Source of the DNA: Rickettsia typhi
GTDB taxonomy: Bacteria > Pseudomonadota > Alphaproteobacteria > Rickettsiales > UBA1997
Length of the DNA stretch: 9,117 nt
NCBI GenBank assembly: GCA_945888585.1
Contig: CAMDAI010000039.1
Span: forward strand, 1-9,117
Direction: 5' to 3'
The notes beneath the pieces are model-generated. The model was not told the origin of the DNA and made no database searches. It saw only the letters and a list, made by a program, of their open reading frames with translations. Below are positions 1-7,168 of the stretch, in pieces. The first letter of the stretch is position 1. Each line of letters starts with the position of its first letter. The position numbers and the translations under genes are program-made.

Positions 1-6
1 AAATTT

Positions 7-11
7 AGGAG
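7..11 (+). promoter_or_regulatory. Ribosome binding site of hpf
   Basis: An AGGAG motif lies six bases before the ATG at 18. This decides the start: a TTG at 12 is in the same frame but sits directly against the motif, so the ATG at 18 is preferred. It is one of only two good Shine-Dalgarno sites in the window. Confidence 0.75.
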
Positions 12-17
12 TTGACT

Positions 18-626
18 ATGCATATCAGAGTTATTGGTTCCAATATGGATACTGGTGCTGCTTTAACAAAATATGTTGAAGATCATCTAAATCGTCATGT
101 TAAAAAATATTTTGAAAATGCTGTTAATGCTGATGTTCACTTCACTAAAGAAGGCATTAATTTTAAGGTGGTGTTGATGGTTAACGAAGGTGTAAAAAAT
201 GGCATCAAAATTAAAAGTGATGCTAGTGCTGGAGATGTTTATGGTTGTTTTAACGAAGCAGTGGATAAAGCGGCAAAACAACTTAGAAAATATAAGGGTA
301 GAATTAAAAATTACCGCCGTGAGCAAGGTGGCTTAAAAAGCATTGATATTTCTGATAAAATTTTTACCTCTCCGAAATATATATTATCTGCAGTTCCTTA
401 TCCAGCTCTGGAAGAAATGGAAGCAGAAGAAAAAGATGAAGAAAAACTAAATATCATAACTGAAAAAACTACTGAAATTGAAGAATTAACAGTAAATCAG
501 GCTATAATGAAAATGGATTTGGCTGGTTTACCAGCATTGGTTTTTGTTAATATTAATAATAAAAGAATCAATGTTGTCTATCACCGAAAAGACGGCAACA
601 TTTCCTGGATTGATCCAAGGATTTAG
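18..626 (+). CDS. hpf: Ribosome hibernation promoting factor, long form (HPF/RaiA family)
   Basis: This 202-residue protein binds the 30S subunit in slow growth or stress, blocks the mRNA/tRNA channel and, in its long form, pairs ribosomes into inactive 100S dimers. Residues 1 to about 103 form the S30AE domain, with the typical basic end QLRKYKGRIKNYR (88-100). An acidic linker rich in Glu (about 131-156) follows. The C-terminal dimerisation domain (about 157-202) carries the diagnostic RINVVYHRKDGNISWIDP (183-200). Two domains and about 200 residues match the alphaproteobacterial long form rather than the short enterobacterial one. The start is set by the AGGAG at 7-11. What lies upstream is outside the window. 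It converges on serS across a 55-bp gap with no convincing terminator. Family assignment is secure; the dimerisation role is known for the family, not shown here. Confidence 0.95.
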   Translation: MHIRVIGSNMDTGAALTKYVEDHLNRHVKKYFENAVNADVHFTKEGINFKVVLMVNEGVKNGIKIKSDASAGDVYGCFNEAVDKAAKQLRKYKGRIKNYRREQGGLKSIDISDKIFTSPKYILSAVPYPALEEMEAEEKDEEKLNIITEKTTEIEELTVNQAIMKMDLAGLPALVFVNINNKRINVVYHRKDGNISWIDPRI

Positions 627-681
627 ATAAATATCTTTTTGGTAATTTTATATTCAAAGATCTGGTTAAGGATAAGTTTTA

Positions 682-1944
682 TTAGGAAATTTTTTTAATT
701 CCATTCATATAGGAAATTAATATTTCTGGAATATTCACTGATCCATCTTCATTTTGATAATTTTCTAAAATTGCTACGATGGTTCTGCCAACAGCAAGAG
801 ATGAGCCATTTAATGTGTGAACAAAGTTTGCTTTTTTAGCGTCTTTTGATTTGTATTTGGTGCTGGTTCTTCTGGCTTGAAAATCACCACAATTAGAACA
901 GCTGGAAATTTCACGATACTGATTTTGTCCGGGTAGCCATACTTCCAAATCATAAGTTTTCTCAGAGCAAAATCCCATATCTCCTGTGCATAATAGCATT
1001 TTACGATAAGGCAATTTTAGGCGTTTTAAAATTTCACATGATACTCCTGTCATTCTTTCATGTTCCGCTTTTGAGCCTTCAGCGCTGGTAATTGAAACTA
1101 ATTCAACTTTTTTAAATTGATGTTGTCTGATCATGCCACGAGTGTCTTTTCCGGCAGCACCGGCTTCGCTACGAAAACATGGTGTGTAAGCAGTAAATCT
1201 AATAGGCAATTCAGTTTCATCAAAAGTTTTTTTAGCAACCAAATTAACTAAAGAAACTTCTGAAGTAGGAATTAACCAATAGCCATTTTCAGTTTTAAAT
1301 GCTTCAGCGGCAAATTTTGGAAGTTGACCAGAGCCAAACATAGCGGCATCTTTTACCAGATTTGGCGGAGAAACTTCAGTATAATTAAATTCATTTGCCA
1401 CATCTAACATGAAATTAGAAAGTGCTCTTTCTAATTTAGATAAATTGCCATAAAGCGTTGAAAAGCGTGATCCAGATATTAATGAAGATTGTTCAAAATC
1501 AAGTAACCCTAATTTCTCCCCAATTTCAAAATGCTGTTTAGGAGCAAAATTAAAATTGGGAATTTCTCCCCATTTTTCTATTTCCTGATTTCCACTTTCA
1601 TCACTTCCAATTGGAACTTCTAAGGAAGGTAAATTAGGAATTGTAGCCAGAATATTATGAAGTTCATCATCATTATTTGATGAGTTTTCCAAGTTTTTTA
1701 ACTCACTGTTAATTTTTTTGGATTGCTCCATTAGAATATCGGAATTTTCACCGGCTTTTTTAAGTTGGGCAATTTCGGCAGCAAGGATATTTCTTTGGCT
1801 TTGTAATTCTTGAATTTTAGTTAAATGCTCTCTGCGCTTATCATCAATTTTAATTAATTCTGCTGCCCGCATGTTATTGCCGCGGTTTTTCATGGCATTA
1901 TCAAAACTATCAGAATTTTCTCTGATCCACTTTATGTCTAGCAT
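682..1944 (-). CDS. serS: Seryl-tRNA synthetase
   Basis: This class II aminoacyl-tRNA synthetase (420 residues, near the usual 420-430) activates serine with ATP and loads it on tRNA-Ser in the cytoplasm. Residues about 28-100 are the charged, heptad-like antiparallel coiled-coil arm that contacts the long variable arm of tRNA-Ser. The catalytic core follows: motif 1 region around FNYTEVSPPNLV (186-197), the serine-binding PTSEVSL (226-232), motif 2 with FRSEAGAAGKDTRGMIRQHQ (257-276), and motif 3 with GSSLAVGRTIVAILEN (380-395). The frame stays open upstream to 2070, but the family N-terminus MLDIKWIREN begins at the ATG whose complement is 1942-1944. The longer version would add 42 unconserved residues and overlap dapE. 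No clear ribosome binding site precedes this start. It is transcribed divergently from dapE. Confidence 0.97.
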   Translation of the reverse strand: MLDIKWIRENSDSFDNAMKNRGNNMRAAELIKIDDKRREHLTKIQELQSQRNILAAEIAQLKKAGENSDILMEQSKKINSELKNLENSSNNDDELHNILATIPNLPSLEVPIGSDESGNQEIEKWGEIPNFNFAPKQHFEIGEKLGLLDFEQSSLISGSRFSTLYGNLSKLERALSNFMLDVANEFNYTEVSPPNLVKDAAMFGSGQLPKFAAEAFKTENGYWLIPTSEVSLVNLVAKKTFDETELPIRFTAYTPCFRSEAGAAGKDTRGMIRQHQFKKVELVSITSAEGSKAEHERMTGVSCEILKRLKLPYRKMLLCTGDMGFCSEKTYDLEVWLPGQNQYREISSCSNCGDFQARRTSTKYKSKDAKKANFVHTLNGSSLAVGRTIVAILENYQNEDGSVNIPEILISYMNGIKKIS

Positions 1945-2042
1945 ATATATGAAATTGATTTTATTAATTTTCTGCTTTAGATTTATGTACAGAACGCACA
2001 ATTCTCTAAGATTTAGACAAATTATCAACCATTTATTTAGCG
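1945..2042. promoter_or_regulatory. Divergent serS/dapE intergenic region, presumed promoters
   Basis: This 98-bp spacer separates two genes that point away from each other, so it should hold both promoters. For dapE, a weak candidate is TTGATT (1955-1960) and TAGATT (1978-1983), 17 bases apart, each 4/6 to the sigma-70 consensus. For serS, a TTGATA-like box lies on the minus strand (complement 2023-2028) without a good partner. In DNA this AT-rich such matches are expected by chance, so only the presence of promoters somewhere here is asserted, from gene orientation. Confidence 0.35.
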
Positions 2043-3191
2043 ATGAAATTAGATCCTTTAAAATTATCACAAGAATTAATTAAGTATAATTCGGTTAGCG
2101 GAATTGAATCTGGAATAATTGATTTTTTAGAGAAAAACTTTTCTAAAATAGGCTTTAAATGTGATGTAGTAAAGTTTGACGGCGATGGTTCTTACGGAGT
2201 TAAAAATCTGCATGCTCTTTATAATCCAAATAATAGTCCAAGAACTTTTTATTTTGCTGGACATACAGATGTAGTGCCGGTTGGTGATGAAACAGCCTGG
2301 AAACATCAACCATTTGAAGGTGTGGTAGTTGATGATATCTTGTATGGTAGAGGTGTGGTAGATATGAAATGCGCAATTGCTGCCTTTTTTTGTGCTGCTG
2401 AAGAATTCATTAAAGAATTTCCTGATGCAGAATTTGGAATTGGATTTTTAATTACCGATGATGAAGAGGCAGATGCAATAAATGGCACTAAAAAAATGTT
2501 GGAATGGATGCAACAAAATAATAAAAAAATGTCAGCTTGTTTAATTGGAGAACCAACTAATCCAACAAAATTAGGTGAGGAGATTAAAATTGGTAGAAGA
2601 GGAAGCATAAGTTTCTCCTTAAAAGTAATTGGAGTTCAAGGGCATGTGGCTTATCCACACAATGCTAATAATCCAATCACTATTTTGGTTAATACTTTAA
2701 AATTTCTTAAAGATCACAAATTAGATAATGGTAATATTTTCTTTGATCCATCTAACTTAGAAATCACCAATATAGCTTCTTCTAGCGCTGGATCTAATGT
2801 TATTCCTGCTTATGCAACTGCAAATTTTAATATCAGATTTAATAATGAACATAGCTCCGAATCAATAATTACTTGGGTAAAATACGCTTGCAGAATGGCT
2901 GGGAAATTTGAATTGTCTCACAGAGTTAGTGGAGAGCCATTTATAAGCGAACCTGGATTTTTAAGTGATATTGCAATTTTGGCAATTAAGGAAGAAATTG
3001 GTTTTGAACCAAAAATAAGTACTAGCGGAGGAACTTCTGATGCCAGATTTATTAAAGATTTTTGTCCGGTTATTGAATTTGGTTTAATTAACAAAACCGC
3101 TCATCATGTTAATGAAAATATCGCAATAGAAGATATTTATAAACTTAAAGAAATTTATAAGAAAATTTTAATTTTTTATGGAAAAAAATAG
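2043..3191 (+). CDS. dapE: Succinyl-diaminopimelate desuccinylase
   Basis: This M20-family dizinc hydrolase (382 residues, normal length) converts N-succinyl-LL-diaminopimelate to LL-diaminopimelate and succinate in the succinylase branch of lysine and peptidoglycan precursor synthesis. The metal and catalytic residues can be placed: H74 and D76 in AGHTDVVPVGD, D107 in YGRGVVDMK, E141 and E142 in TDDEEAD, E170 in IGEPTNP, and H354 in KTAHHVNE. RRGS (185-188) and GVQGHVAYPH (197-206) are typical of DapE and separate it from ArgE and peptidase relatives. The ATG at 2043 gives the expected N-terminus but has no visible Shine-Dalgarno site. The last 14 bp overlap pgpA, so the two are probably cotranscribed. 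Retention suggests the cell makes its own DAP, presumably for a cell wall. Confidence 0.96.
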   Translation: MKLDPLKLSQELIKYNSVSGIESGIIDFLEKNFSKIGFKCDVVKFDGDGSYGVKNLHALYNPNNSPRTFYFAGHTDVVPVGDETAWKHQPFEGVVVDDILYGRGVVDMKCAIAAFFCAAEEFIKEFPDAEFGIGFLITDDEEADAINGTKKMLEWMQQNNKKMSACLIGEPTNPTKLGEEIKIGRRGSISFSLKVIGVQGHVAYPHNANNPITILVNTLKFLKDHKLDNGNIFFDPSNLEITNIASSSAGSNVIPAYATANFNIRFNNEHSSESIITWVKYACRMAGKFELSHRVSGEPFISEPGFLSDIAILAIKEEIGFEPKISTSGGTSDARFIKDFCPVIEFGLINKTAHHVNENIAIEDIYKLKEIYKKILIFYGKK

Positions 3192-3780
3192 ATTTAATCA
3201 GCTTTTAAATCCCGTTATTAATTATTTTTCAGTTTTAGCTTCTAAAAATGCTAAATTAATTGCTACCTGGTTTGGTTGTGGTAGTGCTCAATTTATGCCT
3301 GGAACTTTTGGCAGTATGGGCGCTTTTCCGATATGGGTTATTTTTGATTCTTTATTTACTTATTTCATGGTTCCCAGAATATTTATATATTCTTTTTGGA
3401 TTATTCTTTTACTTTTTTTATTTTTTTTGGGAGCAAAAGCTTCCACAATTTATAGTAGACAAATCAAAGGTGATGATCCTTCAGAAGTAGTTGTAGATGA
3501 AGTTGTTGGTCAGTTGATTGCTTTAGTTTTTACCAGATATTTCATTTATCAAATTTTTTCTTTTGATACCGTAACCCCAGATACAGTTATGATAATTCAC
3601 ATCGTGACAGCATTTATAGGATTTAGAATTTTTGATATTACCAAACCTCTTTTTATCAGATCATCTGAAACTTGGCTAAAAGAAGGTTATGGTATAATGA
3701 TTGATGATGTTTTGGCTGGCGGGGTTGCGGCCTTGATAATTGATTTCGTAATTATACTTTTTATAATGTTTTTTTCTTAA
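3178..3780 (+). CDS. pgpA: Phosphatidylglycerophosphatase A
   Basis: This 200-residue inner-membrane phosphatase removes the phosphate of phosphatidylglycerophosphate to give phosphatidylglycerol, the last step to this major acidic lipid. PgpA hallmarks appear in order: WFGCGSAQFMPGTFGSMGAF (31-50), the acidic DDPSEVVVDEVVGQ (99-112), FRIFDITKP (149-157) and the signature GIMIDDVLAGG (172-182). Hydrophobic segments lie at about 68-86, 137-150 and 182-199. It is longer than the roughly 170-residue E. coli protein, mainly through a polar N-terminal stretch of about 28 residues. The ATG at 3178 lies inside the end of dapE in another frame; the next Met in frame is residue 40, inside a conserved motif, so the overlapping start is favoured. 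Coupling to dapE is likely translational as well as transcriptional. Confidence 0.93.
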   Translation: MEKNRFNQLLNPVINYFSVLASKNAKLIATWFGCGSAQFMPGTFGSMGAFPIWVIFDSLFTYFMVPRIFIYSFWIILLLFLFFLGAKASTIYSRQIKGDDPSEVVVDEVVGQLIALVFTRYFIYQIFSFDTVTPDTVMIIHIVTAFIGFRIFDITKPLFIRSSETWLKEGYGIMIDDVLAGGVAALIIDFVIILFIMFFS

Positions 3781-3890
3781 GAAAACAGCAGGGCTTTATG
3801 CCATTTAGCTAACATCTAAAAGGTAATTTACAAAAAGTGGGATTTTAAATAGAAAATATATTTAGAAAAAATATTAAGAGCTTGATTTAA

Positions 3891-3969
3891 GTCGGGCGTC
3901 ACCACCACGCAAACCCAGCGTGTTTAGTTTATTCGCCGCAAGGACTATTTTATTCACTATACACCCGAC
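3891..3969. repeat. GC-rich block bounded by inverted repeats; candidate interspersed element or small RNA
   Basis: The 79-bp block is about 51% G+C (40 of 79 by count) inside flanks that are strikingly AT-rich. Nine-base arms GTCGGGCGT (3891-3899) and ACACCCGAC (3961-3969) pair with one mismatch on the plus strand; on the minus strand that pair becomes a G-U wobble, giving a continuous RNA stem. Inside are a perfect 5-bp hairpin CACGC/GCGTG (3906-3910, 3918-3922, 7-nt loop) and a possible TAGT/ACTA pair (3925-3928, 3944-3947). On the minus strand GTGAATAAAATA and GCGAATAAACTA are near-direct repeats (10/12). One frame on each strand is open through the whole block; the minus frame contains a 27-codon GTG-started ORF ending with the stop at 3874-3876. 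Compact size, palindromic ends and open frames resemble Rickettsia palindromic elements, but copy number cannot be seen here. A structured RNA on the minus strand is the main alternative. Confidence 0.5.
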
Positions 3970-3976
3970 AGTTTCT

Positions 3977-4004
3977 ATTCTTTTTAAAAAATAATATTTG
4001 GCAA
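3977..4004 (-). promoter_or_regulatory. Weak candidate minus-strand promoter for the 3891-3969 block
   Basis: Read on the minus strand, TTGCCA (complement 3999-4004, 5/6 to the -35 consensus) is followed after 16 bases by AAGAAT (complement 3977-3982, 4/6 to the -10 consensus). Seven bases later comes the first G of the closing stem at 3969. The placement would fit an RNA starting at the stem, but the -10 match is poor and chance matches are common in such DNA. Confidence 0.2.
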
Positions 4005-4079
4005 GTAAATTTTTGAAAAATCACAATTAAATTCTGATTTACAGAAAAATGAGTAAGTAATTAATTTCAAAAAAATAAT

Positions 4080-4856
4080 ATGAAAAGTCTTATCAATAAT
4101 ACTTTTCCAGCAATTTTCTTTGGTCACGGTAATCCAATGAATTCTGTTGGAGATAATTATTATACAAGAGCTTGGTTGACAATTGCTAAATCAATACCAA
4201 CTCCAAAAGTAATTATAGTTATTTCTGCTCATTGGGAAACGCATGGAATTAGGGTTACTAGTAATAGTAATCAGAAAACCATTCATGATTTTTATGGTTT
4301 TCCAAAAGAATTATTTGATATCCAATATAATCCAAAAGGTGATGAAGAGTTAGCAAAGCATATTCAAAATATCATTACAGAAGTTAAGTTAGATGATTCC
4401 TGGGGTCTTGATCACGGTAGCTGGTCTGTTTTAAAACATCTTTATCCAAAAGCTGATATTCCTGTTATTCAGTTTAGTATCGATAAAAATAAAACACCCA
4501 GAGAACATTATGAAATTGCCAGAAAATTGAGAATCTTGCGTAAAGAAGAAATTTTAATAATTGGTAGTGGCAATATTGTTCATAATTTGGCAATGATTAA
4601 CTGGAATAACAATGAAGCTTATCCATGGGCAATAGAATTTAATAATGAAATTAAAAATGCCATAATTACCAATAATCATGATATAGTTATTAATTATCAA
4701 AAATTAAGTGGATCAAACTATGCAGTTCCAACAGCAGAGCATTTTATACCGTTAATTTACATTTTAGGATTACAAATGGCTGATGAAACAGCCGATATTT
4801 TTACCAACAAAATTGATATAGGTTCAATTAGCATGATGAGTGTTATCATAAAATGA
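4080..4856 (+). CDS. LigB/DODA-type extradiol dioxygenase family protein (YgiD-like)
   Basis: This 258-residue protein belongs to the class III extradiol dioxygenase superfamily that includes plant DOPA 4,5-dioxygenase and E. coli YgiD. Family landmarks in order are FFGHGNPMNSV (13-23, H16), ISAHWETHG (48-56, H51), HDFYGFPKELFDIQY (69-83), LDHGSWSVLKHLYP (110-123, H112), IGSGNIVHNL (161-170, H168) and PTAEHFIPL (217-225, H221). H16, H51 and H168 are the likely metal ligands by comparison with YgiD, with H221 also in the active site. Length is normal and the key residues are intact, so it is probably active. The true substrate is unknown; a catecholic compound is a family-level guess. It stands alone between two noncoding gaps (300 bp before, 116 bp after) with no ring-cleavage neighbours. 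The ATG has no clear ribosome binding site. Confidence 0.88.
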   Translation: MKSLINNTFPAIFFGHGNPMNSVGDNYYTRAWLTIAKSIPTPKVIIVISAHWETHGIRVTSNSNQKTIHDFYGFPKELFDIQYNPKGDEELAKHIQNIITEVKLDDSWGLDHGSWSVLKHLYPKADIPVIQFSIDKNKTPREHYEIARKLRILRKEEILIIGSGNIVHNLAMINWNNNEAYPWAIEFNNEIKNAIITNNHDIVINYQKLSGSNYAVPTAEHFIPLIYILGLQMADETADIFTNKIDIGSISMMSVIIK

Positions 4857-4972
4857 ATGTTGTTATTACTGATTATTTAAGCTTTTTTAAGTTTAAGAAA
4901 ATCTCTTTAAATTTATAAAAATAATCCTACTATCAGCCTTTCCATTTTTTGCAGAAAAATTGTATTTAAGCA

Positions 4973-5965
4973 ATGTCAGATATTTGGTTTTCTTACTTAA
5001 TAGCCGGTTTAACAATTATTGGTCATATTCTAATTGTTGTTTTGCCTTTAATTATTGGCGTGGCCTATCTAACCTTAATGGAAAGAAAAGTTATTGCCGC
5101 TATGCAGCTTAGAAGAGGGCCGGATGTAGTTGGACCTTTTGGTTTATTGCAGCCACTTGCCGATGGTTTAAAATTGATGTTTAAAGAAGTAATTATTCCT
5201 TCCGCTTCCAATAAAATTTTATTTTTATTAGCTCCGGTTATAACCTTTACTCTTGCTTTGATTGGTTGGGCAGTAATTCCTTTTGGCGAAGGCTTGGTAA
5301 TTACCAATTTAAATGTTGGGGTAATGTATTTACTTGCAGCTTCTTCTTTGGGAGTTTATGGAATTATTATTGCCGGATGGGCTTCTAACTCTAAATATGC
5401 TTTTTTAGGAGCAATCAGATCTTCAGCTCAAATGATTTCTTATGAAGTTTCAATTGGCTTAATTATCATTACAGTAATTTTATGTGTCGGCTCATTAAAT
5501 CTTACTGATATTGTTTTGGCACAAAAAAATCATTGGTTTGCTTTGCCGCTTTTCCCAATGTTTATTATGTTTTTTGCTTCAGCACTAGCCGAAACTAATC
5601 GTTTACCTTTTGATCTTCCGGAAGCAGAATCTGAGTTAGTTGCTGGTTATAATGTTGAATATAGCTCAATGCCATTTTCAATGTTTTTTTTAGGCGAATA
5701 TGCCAATATGATTTTAATGTCAGCCACTACTTCAATTTTGTTTTTGGGTGGCTGGTTACCCCCATTTGAATTTTTAAGTTTTATTCCAGGAATTATTTGG
5801 TTTTTGCTTAAAATTTTATTTTTGCTATTTTGTTTTATTTGGGTCAGAGCAACCCTTCCTAGATATCGTTATGATCAGTTGATGCGTTTGGGTTGGAAAG
5901 TATTTTTACCAATCTCATTAATCTGGGTAGTTGGCACTGCTGCCTATATAGTTTATTTTAGTTAA
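4973..5965 (+). CDS. nuoH: NADH-quinone oxidoreductase subunit H (complex I)
   Basis: NuoH (330 residues, usual length) is the membrane subunit at the junction of complex I that helps form the quinone chamber and passes the redox signal to the proton-pumping arm. Conserved stretches include [20 protein letters not shown] (35-54), the loop [16 protein letters not shown] (57-72), [13 protein letters not shown] (148-160, E158), and the acidic loop [20 protein letters not shown] (207-226) followed by NVEYSSMPF (227-235). About eight membrane segments are evident. It opens the nuoHIJK block; the usual upstream partner nuoG is absent, replaced by the dioxygenase gene and a 116-bp spacer that presumably carries the promoter. 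No strong ribosome binding site is seen. The nuoI start follows its stop by one base. Confidence 0.98.
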   Translation: MSDIWFSYLIAGLTIIGHILIVVLPLIIGVAYLTLMERKVIAAMQLRRGPDVVGPFGLLQPLADGLKLMFKEVIIPSASNKILFLLAPVITFTLALIGWAVIPFGEGLVITNLNVGVMYLLAASSLGVYGIIIAGWASNSKYAFLGAIRSSAQMISYEVSIGLIIITVILCVGSLNLTDIVLAQKNHWFALPLFPMFIMFFASALAETNRLPFDLPEAESELVAGYNVEYSSMPFSMFFLGEYANMILMSATTSILFLGGWLPPFEFLSFIPGIIWFLLKILFLLFCFIWVRATLPRYRYDQLMRLGWKVFLPISLIWVVGTAAYIVYFS

Positions 5966-5966
5966 T

Positions 5967-6458
5967 ATGATAAGAAGTATTAAATCAAATATTAAATCCT
6001 TGGCGTTAAAAGAAATAGCTTTTGGAATGGCTTTAACTTTGAAATATATGTTCAAGAAAAAAGTTACCATCAACTACCCTTATGAAAAAAGTCCACTAAG
6101 TCCTAGATTTAGGGGTGAACATGCTCTGCGTCGTTATCCTAATGGTGAAGAAAGATGTATTGCCTGCAAATTATGTGAAGCTATTTGTCCAGCTCAGGCA
6201 ATTACTATTGAAGCTGAAGAAAGAGAGGATGGTAGCCGTAGAACTACTGTTTATGATATTGATATGATAAAATGTATTTATTGTGGATTATGTCAGGAAG
6301 CTTGTCCGGTAGATGCTATTGTTGAAGGTCCTAATTTTGAGTTTGCAACTGATAATAGAGAAGGTTTATATTACAATAAGGAAAGATTATTGGCTAATGG
6401 TGATAGATGGGAATATTCTCTTAGAAAGAATATCGAAATGGATAGTGAATATAGGTAA
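5967..6458 (+). CDS. nuoI: NADH-quinone oxidoreductase subunit I, 4Fe-4S protein
   Basis: NuoI (163 residues) carries two tetranuclear iron-sulfur clusters (N6a and N6b) that relay electrons toward the terminal cluster N2 in the peripheral arm of complex I. The ligands are complete: C64, C67, C70 with C74 in [12 protein letters not shown], and C103, C106, C109 with C113 in [12 protein letters not shown]. As in ferredoxins, the fourth cysteine of each motif is expected to serve the other cluster. The N-terminal helix (about 1-35) anchors it to the membrane arm. The segment [20 protein letters not shown] (42-61) is the strongly conserved alphaproteobacterial/mitochondrial form. It begins one base after nuoH stops, so tight cotranslation is likely. 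Among the genes here this is the clearest pointer to Rickettsiales-like ancestry. Confidence 0.98.
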   Translation: MIRSIKSNIKSLALKEIAFGMALTLKYMFKKKVTINYPYEKSPLSPRFRGEHALRRYPNGEERCIACKLCEAICPAQAITIEAEEREDGSRRTTVYDIDMIKCIYCGLCQEACPVDAIVEGPNFEFATDNREGLYYNKERLLANGDRWEYSLRKNIEMDSEYR

Positions 6459-6482
6459 ATTTAACAAAAACGAAAATTAAAA

Positions 6483-7109
6483 ATGCTTTTTTCAACTTTA
6501 TTATTTTATTTATTTTCAGCGGTATTATTGGCTTCATCTCTAATTGTTATTTCGTCAAAAAATACAGTGCACTGCGTAATGTTTTTGATCTTGGCATTTT
6601 TTAATGCGGCAGGATTATTTATTTTACTTGGTGCTGAGTTTTTAGCGATGCTTTTAGTTATTGTTTATGTTGGTGCAATTGCTGTACTTTTCTTGTTTGT
6701 GGTTATGATGCTTGATATTGATCAAGGGCAGAAGTTTGGGCAAATTAAATCAAAATTTAAAGAATATTTTAATATTGCAACTTTGCTCGGTTTAGTATTT
6801 TTTGCCGAGTTATTTTTAATTATTGAAGCTTCCGTAGGACAAGAAGCAAAAACTATGCCGAAATTCCCTATTTATTCAGATATTGGAAATTCTGCAGCAA
6901 TTGGCAATATACTTTATACTGATTTCTTTTATCCGTTTCAGTTAGCTGGAGCTATTTTATTTGTAGCTATGATTGGTGCTATTGTTTTAACTTTAAAAGA
7001 ACAAACCAGATTTATCAGGAAACAAAATATTTCCGATCAAGTTGCAAGAACTAAGGAAGAAGCGATTGAAGTAGTTAAGGTTGAAGTTGGTAGAGGGTTG
7101 GATATTTAA
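6483..7109 (+). CDS. nuoJ: NADH-quinone oxidoreductase subunit J (complex I)
   Basis: NuoJ (208 residues) is a small membrane subunit of complex I between NuoH and the antiporter-like subunits. Its third helix undergoes conformational change linked to pumping. Five hydrophobic segments are visible at about 3-23, 29-49, 53-77, 98-115 and 152-172. The conserved helix AEFLAMLLVIVYVGAIAVLF (51-70), with E52 and Y62, is the family signature, and AMIGAIVLTL (162-171) marks the last helix. A charged C-terminal tail of about 35 residues follows, as in other alphaproteobacterial NuoJ. It lies 24 bp behind nuoI and 59 bp before nuoK; that second gap contains a perfect hairpin. No Shine-Dalgarno motif is visible before the ATG. 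Confidence 0.96.
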   Translation: MLFSTLLFYLFSAVLLASSLIVISSKNTVHCVMFLILAFFNAAGLFILLGAEFLAMLLVIVYVGAIAVLFLFVVMMLDIDQGQKFGQIKSKFKEYFNIATLLGLVFFAELFLIIEASVGQEAKTMPKFPIYSDIGNSAAIGNILYTDFFYPFQLAGAILFVAMIGAIVLTLKEQTRFIRKQNISDQVARTKEEAIEVVKVEVGRGLDI

Positions 7110-7119
7110 TAAGTTTGTT

Positions 7120-7138
7120 CTGGATTGCTGCAATCCAG
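7120..7138 (+). other. Perfect 8-bp hairpin between nuoJ and nuoK
   Basis: CTGGATTG (7120-7127) and CAATCCAG (7131-7138) are exact inverted repeats around a three-base loop. It stands out in an otherwise AT-rich 59-bp gap within a run of nuo genes. The downstream sequence has scattered T residues but no solid U tract, so a full intrinsic terminator is doubtful. An mRNA processing, stability or attenuating structure that alters the nuoJ/nuoK ratio is possible; function is not established. Confidence 0.6.
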
Positions 7139-7168
7139 TCTAATTACAATTAATTTTAATTTTAAATT

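Larger units (their letters stand above)
3781..4079. other. Gene-free spacer between pgpA and the dioxygenase gene
   Basis: This is 299 bp with no credible protein gene. The left part (3781-3890) and right part (3970-4079) are very AT-rich and show no recognisable domain or strong terminator; a short imperfect hairpin around GGCTTTATGCC (3793-3803) has only a three-base-pair stem. The middle holds the GC-rich inverted-repeat block annotated separately. No tRNA cloverleaf is found. The spacer is the longest in the window, which is unusual beside genes that elsewhere overlap or lie close together. Confidence 0.8.

Noticed and set aside
633..661. Bidirectional terminator between hpf and serS
   Set aside because: ATCTTT and AAAGAT pair for only six A/T-rich base pairs around a 17-base loop, too weak to call.
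1945..2070. N-terminal extension of serS by 42 residues
   Set aside because: The extra residues are not part of the SerRS fold and would overlap the dapE start; the family N-terminus begins at 1944.
1871..2083. Plus-strand ORF of 70 codons across the serS/dapE junction
   Set aside because: It is antisense to the serS coiled-coil arm and out of frame with dapE, with no protein-like character.
2306..2608. 100-codon minus-strand ORF in dapE
   Set aside because: It lies wholly antisense to conserved DapE motifs and is explained by the codon bias of the opposite strand.
3260..3490. 76-codon ORF within pgpA
   Set aside because: It is a frame-shadow of a hydrophobic gene: low complexity, rich in Leu, Phe and Tyr, with no family motif.
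3891..3969. tRNA gene in the GC-rich block
   Set aside because: The closing stem resembles an acceptor stem, but neither strand has a T-arm with a GGTTC-type loop beside it, and no anticodon arm can be drawn.
4176..4181. Exact TTGACA -35 box
   Set aside because: It is inside the dioxygenase coding sequence and has no acceptable -10 element at 16-18 bases.
4880..4900. Terminator after the dioxygenase gene
   Set aside because: The T-rich and A-rich runs can pair only as a short A-U stem with a wobble, expected by chance in this composition.
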